Shown here: piece by piece, positions 32,848-36,421 of the stretch
Position numbering within the stretch: the first letter of the stretch is position 1
Layout of the letters: the number at the start of each line of letters is the position of its first letter
Assembly: GCA_964058805.1 (NCBI GenBank)
Contig: CAXKVV010000750.1
Span: 1 to 36,421 of the forward strand
From: Schoenoplectus triqueter
Lineage: Eukaryota; Streptophyta; Magnoliopsida; Poales; Cyperaceae
Direction: 5' to 3'
DNA length: 36,421 nucleotides
Notes under the pieces: generated by a model
Databases searched by the model: none
Seen by the model: only the letters and a program-made list of their open reading frames with translations
Told to the model about the DNA's origin: nothing
Made by a program: the position numbers and the translations under genes

Positions 32848-32850
32848 CCA
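32848..32850. other. Head-to-head junction between inverted viral segments
   Basis: Left of the junction the minus strand carries TAV; right of it the plus strand carries CP starting near codon 89. At most one or two bases are shared, so the join looks like blunt or near-blunt end joining. No host sequence lies between. Confidence 0.8.
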
Positions 32851-34032
32851 ATGCACATTGATAGCAGCAATAAAAAATATAGTTCAAATGAAATTCCTTA
32901 TGGTTATAGGCAGGGTTATTACAAAAACAACGGTAGATGGTTTGAAAACAACATACCCGAAAAATATAAGCCTAGAGAAAAGAGCATAGTAAACGGAGTA
33001 TTAGATTTAGATTGTACTACAGAAATGAGAGGAAACATTCTAGAATGGGTAAACTATTATAAACTACAAGTTGCAATGCAAGATACAAGGTTCGCAAAAA
33101 TGACATTAGAAGATTTTTATGTCTACATTAAATATAACACCAAAGGTTGTGTAGCAAACTGGTTTCATAATTTCCCTATAACTTCAAACCTAGATGCAAA
33201 ATCAATAGAAGTTGCCCCAAAAAACGAATTATTAGAGTATTGCGCAACAGAGTTATTATTAGAATTTTGCGGAACCAACAAAGAACATAGATATTATGAT
33301 GACACAACGGAAGTAATGACAGTATTATCAAATATGGAACTATGTGACCCATGTTACATAGAAAATTTCTTTTGTCAAGTTAGAGAATACTATTATAGGT
33401 TAAAAGATACTAAACCCCTATTAGAAATAGTTAAATCAAAACTACCATTAGGGATGAGGCAATTTGTTCTTAAAAAACTAGAAGCAAACGAGAAAGTACA
33501 AACGTTAGGATCAGTTGAAGCATATGCTATAGAATATAGGAAAAAGATATGCTATAAGATAAACGAACAAAGAATAGTAGGAAGAATGACAAATTGTTGT
33601 GATGTATTACCAGAAATAGCTCAAAAGTATGGTTGTAAACATTCAGGTAAACACAGAAGCTATAGAAAACACTATAGAAGACCAAAACGGTATAGATATA
33701 GAAAGTTTAGAAAAATAAACACCTATAGAAAACCTTGGAAGAAAAATTATAGGAAATTCTTTAAGAAGAAAAACGAAAACAAGTCATGTCCAAGAGGAAA
33801 AAAGAATTGTAGATGTTGGAAATGCCAAGAAATTGGCCATTACGCTAACGAATGTCCACAAACTAAAGGTAAGAAAGATGAAAAACTTAAGGCAATATAC
33901 GCTATAGGATACGAACCAATAGAAGAAGAGTTTACTGAAGGAGAAATAATGAATTTCGACTGTTATGAGTTAATCAGTGAAACAGAAACGGAGTCAGAAA
34001 CAGATTCTAATATGGATACAGACGATGAATAG
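32851..34032 (+). CDS. Viral coat protein, plus-strand copy lacking the N-terminal 88 codons
   Basis: 393 aa from an internal ATG that corresponds to Met 89 of the complete CP; the protein is identical to that copy over this length. The core, basic region, zinc knuckle and acidic tail are kept; the acidic N-terminal part is gone. It overlaps Pol by 8 bases. The viral promoter is not upstream, so expression would depend on other transcription. Confidence 0.88.
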   Translation: MHIDSSNKKYSSNEIPYGYRQGYYKNNGRWFENNIPEKYKPREKSIVNGVLDLDCTTEMRGNILEWVNYYKLQVAMQDTRFAKMTLEDFYVYIKYNTKGCVANWFHNFPITSNLDAKSIEVAPKNELLEYCATELLLEFCGTNKEHRYYDDTTEVMTVLSNMELCDPCYIENFFCQVREYYYRLKDTKPLLEIVKSKLPLGMRQFVLKKLEANEKVQTLGSVEAYAIEYRKKICYKINEQRIVGRMTNCCDVLPEIAQKYGCKHSGKHRSYRKHYRRPKRYRYRKFRKINTYRKPWKKNYRKFFKKKNENKSCPRGKKNCRCWKCQEIGHYANECPQTKGKKDEKLKAIYAIGYEPIEEEFTEGEIMNFDCYELISETETESETDSNMDTDDE

Positions 34033-36034
34033 AAATAGTACATTCATAAAAGTTACTATAGGAAACAAAGAAATATATGCCTATGTAGATACAGGAGCAA
34101 CGATATGTATAGCCAATGAAAATGTTTTACCTAAAAGTTTTTGGAGTACAATGAAACAACCTATAGGAGTAAGGATTGCTAACAATAAAATAATGCAAAT
34201 CACTAAAAAGGCAGTAAACTTAACACTATTAATCGAAGGAAAAAGATTTCCATTACCAAGCTTATACCAGCAAGATACAGGTTTAAAAATGATCCTTGGA
34301 AACAATTTTTTGAAATTATATCAACCATTTATTCAAAGTTTAGACGAAGTGAGACTTAGGTGTCCATATCAAACTAATCAACCCAGTATAATGATTAGAA
34401 CCAAGATTTATAATCAAGCACAAGTTTTGAGGGGGGAGATAGTTGAACAACTTTTTCAAATTAGTACAAAACTGTTAGAAAACAATTTGTATGAGCAAAT
34501 AACTATATTGCTAGATAGCATTTGTAGTCAAAACCCTTTAGATCCAGCAATCAACAAAAACACAATGTTAGTTCAAATTCACCTTATAGATCCAAATAAG
34601 GAAGTTAATGTCCCCAACAGAATACCATATAGTGAGGATGATGTTAGAGAATTTACAGAAGAAACTCAGAAGTTGTTAGAAAAAGGAATAATAGAGGATA
34701 GTGAAAGCCCACACAGTGCACCAGCTTTTTATGTTAATAATCACAGTGAACAAAAAAGAGGTAAGAAAAGAATGGTCATTAATTACAAAAAGATGAATGA
34801 AGCCACGAAAGGAGATGCTTACAAACTACCAAGGCAAGATTATATTTTCTCGAAAATTAAAAATGCAAAATGGTTTTCAACGCTAGATGCTAAATCAGGT
34901 TATTGGCAATTAAGACTACATGACAATACTAAACCATTAACAGCATTTAGTTGTCCACCCCAGAAACAGTACCAGTTCACAGTATTACCATTCGGGTTAA
35001 AGCAAGCACCAAGTATATATCAGAGGTACATGGATAATAACTTAAAAGGTTTAGAATATTGCAGTTTAGCATATATTGATGACGTTTTAATTTTTACAAA
35101 TGAAGATTATAAAGATCACTTAATAAAATTAGGAAAGGTATTGTTACAGTTAAAAGAAAAAAGCTTAATTCTGTCAAAAGAAAAGTGTAAGATAGGACAG
35201 GAAAATGCTGAGTTTTTAGGTATGAAAATTATAAAAGGAGGATATATAGAACCACAAGAACACTTGTTAGAAAAAATAAATGCATTCCCAGATCAGCTGA
35301 TAGATAGAAACCAAATCCAAAGGTTTTTAGGATGCTTAAATTATTTGGGTGATAAAGGATTTATCAAAGATTTAGCAAAACACAGAAAAGCTTTACAAGA
35401 AAAGATATCAGAGAAAGTTCCATGGAAGTGGGATAAAACTGATACAGAAGCAGTACGACACTGCAAAGCAATAAGTGCAAATGTACCAAGATTATATCAA
35501 GCTACAAATCGTGATTTATTAATCCTGAACACTGATGCAAGTAAGGATACTTGGGGAGCAATCCTTCGAGCAATTCCGAATGCATATGAAGAATTCAAGG
35601 AATTAATACACGACAATGAACTACAAGCAACTAGCAAGCAAAAACAAATAACATACAAGTTGACTGAGGTCAAATCCTACCTACAAAACAAACTCCACAC
35701 AGATGAACTGAAACTTTCCAAATGGGTTTCAGGCACCTTTAAAAAAGCCCAAATAAACTACACAGTTCATGAAAAAGAAACACTAGCCTTCATCAATGCC
35801 CTTAAAAAATTCAAAATAGATCTTTTACCAACCACATTTATCTTCCAGACAGATTCCACCTATACAAAAGACTTTGTTAAATTTAGAACCCAAAACCAAT
35901 ATAATCAGGGAAGGATTTTGAGATGGAGCCTTGAAGCACAGCAATATAATTTTATTGCAATCCATATACAGGGAAAAAACAACCCAATAGCAGACACTCT
36001 AACACGCGAATGGCGAGCAACCTCAACCAAATGA
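34025..36034 (+). CDS. Viral Pol: protease, reverse transcriptase, RNase H, plus-strand copy
   Basis: 669 aa, intact, with all motifs of the minus-strand copy: DTG at 22-24, YIDD at 350-353 and the four RNase H carboxylates. Two residues differ (Arg for Gln in the RNase H region, Gln for Lys near residue 649). The start was chosen as for the other copy. With its neighbours it forms one arm of a large inverted repeat with 25437-29007. Confidence 0.93.
   Translation: MNRNSTFIKVTIGNKEIYAYVDTGATICIANENVLPKSFWSTMKQPIGVRIANNKIMQITKKAVNLTLLIEGKRFPLPSLYQQDTGLKMILGNNFLKLYQPFIQSLDEVRLRCPYQTNQPSIMIRTKIYNQAQVLRGEIVEQLFQISTKLLENNLYEQITILLDSICSQNPLDPAINKNTMLVQIHLIDPNKEVNVPNRIPYSEDDVREFTEETQKLLEKGIIEDSESPHSAPAFYVNNHSEQKRGKKRMVINYKKMNEATKGDAYKLPRQDYIFSKIKNAKWFSTLDAKSGYWQLRLHDNTKPLTAFSCPPQKQYQFTVLPFGLKQAPSIYQRYMDNNLKGLEYCSLAYIDDVLIFTNEDYKDHLIKLGKVLLQLKEKSLILSKEKCKIGQENAEFLGMKIIKGGYIEPQEHLLEKINAFPDQLIDRNQIQRFLGCLNYLGDKGFIKDLAKHRKALQEKISEKVPWKWDKTDTEAVRHCKAISANVPRLYQATNRDLLILNTDASKDTWGAILRAIPNAYEEFKELIHDNELQATSKQKQITYKLTEVKSYLQNKLHTDELKLSKWVSGTFKKAQINYTVHEKETLAFINALKKFKIDLLPTTFIFQTDSTYTKDFVKFRTQNQYNQGRILRWSLEAQQYNFIAIHIQGKNNPIADTLTREWRATSTK
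34429..34438 (+). promoter_or_regulatory. Polypurine tract in Pol, plus-strand copy
   Basis: GAGGGGGGAG, the same site as 27421-27430 in inverted orientation. Confidence 0.6.
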
Positions 36035-36421
36035 TCCAGGAAGAAGTCAACAAGCTCAAGCAGGAGGTCCAACTCCTAATCTTGAAGAAGCAAACCATAG
36101 AAAAAGAAATTCAAACCAAAACCAGTGAGATTCAAAGGTATGAAGCTATAATCAACCCACAACAAGAAAGGTTCTTTGTGATTTTCGAAGGACCAAACCA
36201 AGGCATTTACAATAACCAGCAGGAAGCAGAGTCAAAGCTCGACCCAAGGCAGAAGCACAAAAGCTTCACAACCAAGGAAGAGGCTCAACTACAACTCAAA
36301 GCACACCAAGAACATCTAAAACAGAAGATGCCCATGGAAGTAGGAAATACCAGTTCCTATAAAGAGAGATTGCAACAACCACCTCCAAGACCAGAAATAA
36401 TACTACGTCCACAAATTCCAT
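36010..36421 (+). CDS. TAV/viroplasmin protein, partial at window end
   Basis: The first 137 codons of TAV, open to the window edge. It includes the coiled coil and the viroplasmin domain and appears identical to the minus-strand copy. It overlaps Pol by 25 bases. Whether it is complete cannot be seen. Confidence 0.85.
   Translation, partial: MASNLNQMIQEEVNKLKQEVQLLILKKQTIEKEIQTKTSEIQRYEAIINPQQERFFVIFEGPNQGIYNNQQEAESKLDPRQKHKSFTTKEEAQLQLKAHQEHLKQKMPMEVGNTSSYKERLQQPPPRPEIILRPQIP

Larger units (their letters stand above)
20948..36421. mobile_element. Endogenous pararetrovirus cluster (Caulimoviridae), tandem plus inverted
   Basis: Equivalent points recur 7,728-7,729 bases apart (MP start 31706 and 23978; TAV stop 32268 and 24539), so the unit is a 7.7-kb circular genome integrated as a tandem array of about 1.3 units. 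A third, inverted segment follows at 32851. Gene order is VII, MP, primer-site ORF, three small ORFs, CP, Pol, TAV, then promoter. No integrase and no LTRs, as expected for the family. Left border is a patchwork next to the microsatellite; the right border is outside the window. Host-virus assignment: soymovirus/caulimovirus-like, genus uncertain. Confidence 0.92.

Overview
The window is plant nuclear DNA, most likely from a eudicot. It carries a multi-exon TTL-type (TPR plus thioredoxin-like) gene with GT-AG introns, several plant transposon remnants, and a large block of endogenous pararetrovirus (Caulimoviridae) DNA. No bacterial-style operons, tRNA, rRNA or CRISPR features were seen.

Layout. 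(1) 1-8400 is gene-free repeat DNA. Two diverged direct copies of a non-coding repeat (1-3352 and 5064-7294) may be the LTRs of a non-autonomous retroelement. They contain AT-rich tracts, 60-70 bp and 112 bp tandem repeats, and a region (7526-7950) of paired CGTTGYAACG-like motifs. (2) 8400-14363 is the promoter and seven coding exons of a TTL gene encoding about 654 aa, with a Mutator-like MITE in intron 2. (3) 14364-19430 is intergenic. It holds a complete 657-bp hAT-like element (15971-16627, 8-bp target duplication) and a site-II-rich stretch near 17270-17730 that looks like the promoter and 5' leader of another plus-strand gene whose coding part I cannot see. (4) 19431-20935 is an uninterrupted 1.5-kb (TGCG)n microsatellite. 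(5) 20948-36421 is pararetroviral.

The viral block. On the minus strand from 32847 down to about 22772 runs about 1.3 genome lengths of one virus in tandem (period about 7,728 bp). This gives one complete genome plus duplicated VII, MP and control regions. Viral gene order is: promoter, small ORF VII, movement protein (MP), an ORF carrying an array of tRNA-Met primer-binding sites, three small coiled-coil ORFs, coat protein (CP) with a zinc knuckle, protease-RT-RNase H (Pol), and TAV/viroplasmin. Adjacent ORFs abut or overlap by 1-56 bases, as in viruses that use TAV-dependent polycistronic translation. The order resembles soymoviruses and caulimoviruses, but the three tiny ORFs and the repeated primer-binding site do not match a genus I can name with confidence. 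The left end (21022-22790) is a rearranged CP/protease fragment. At 32848 the array meets a second CP-Pol-TAV segment in the opposite orientation, which runs out of the window and creates a large inverted repeat.

Most viral ORFs are open and the copies are about 99% alike, so the insertion looks recent. Breakpoints lie near the predicted strand discontinuities of the virus (primer-binding site and polypurine tracts). This fits integration of gapped or rearranged viral DNA by end joining. Family assignments are by motif recognition only; no database search was possible.
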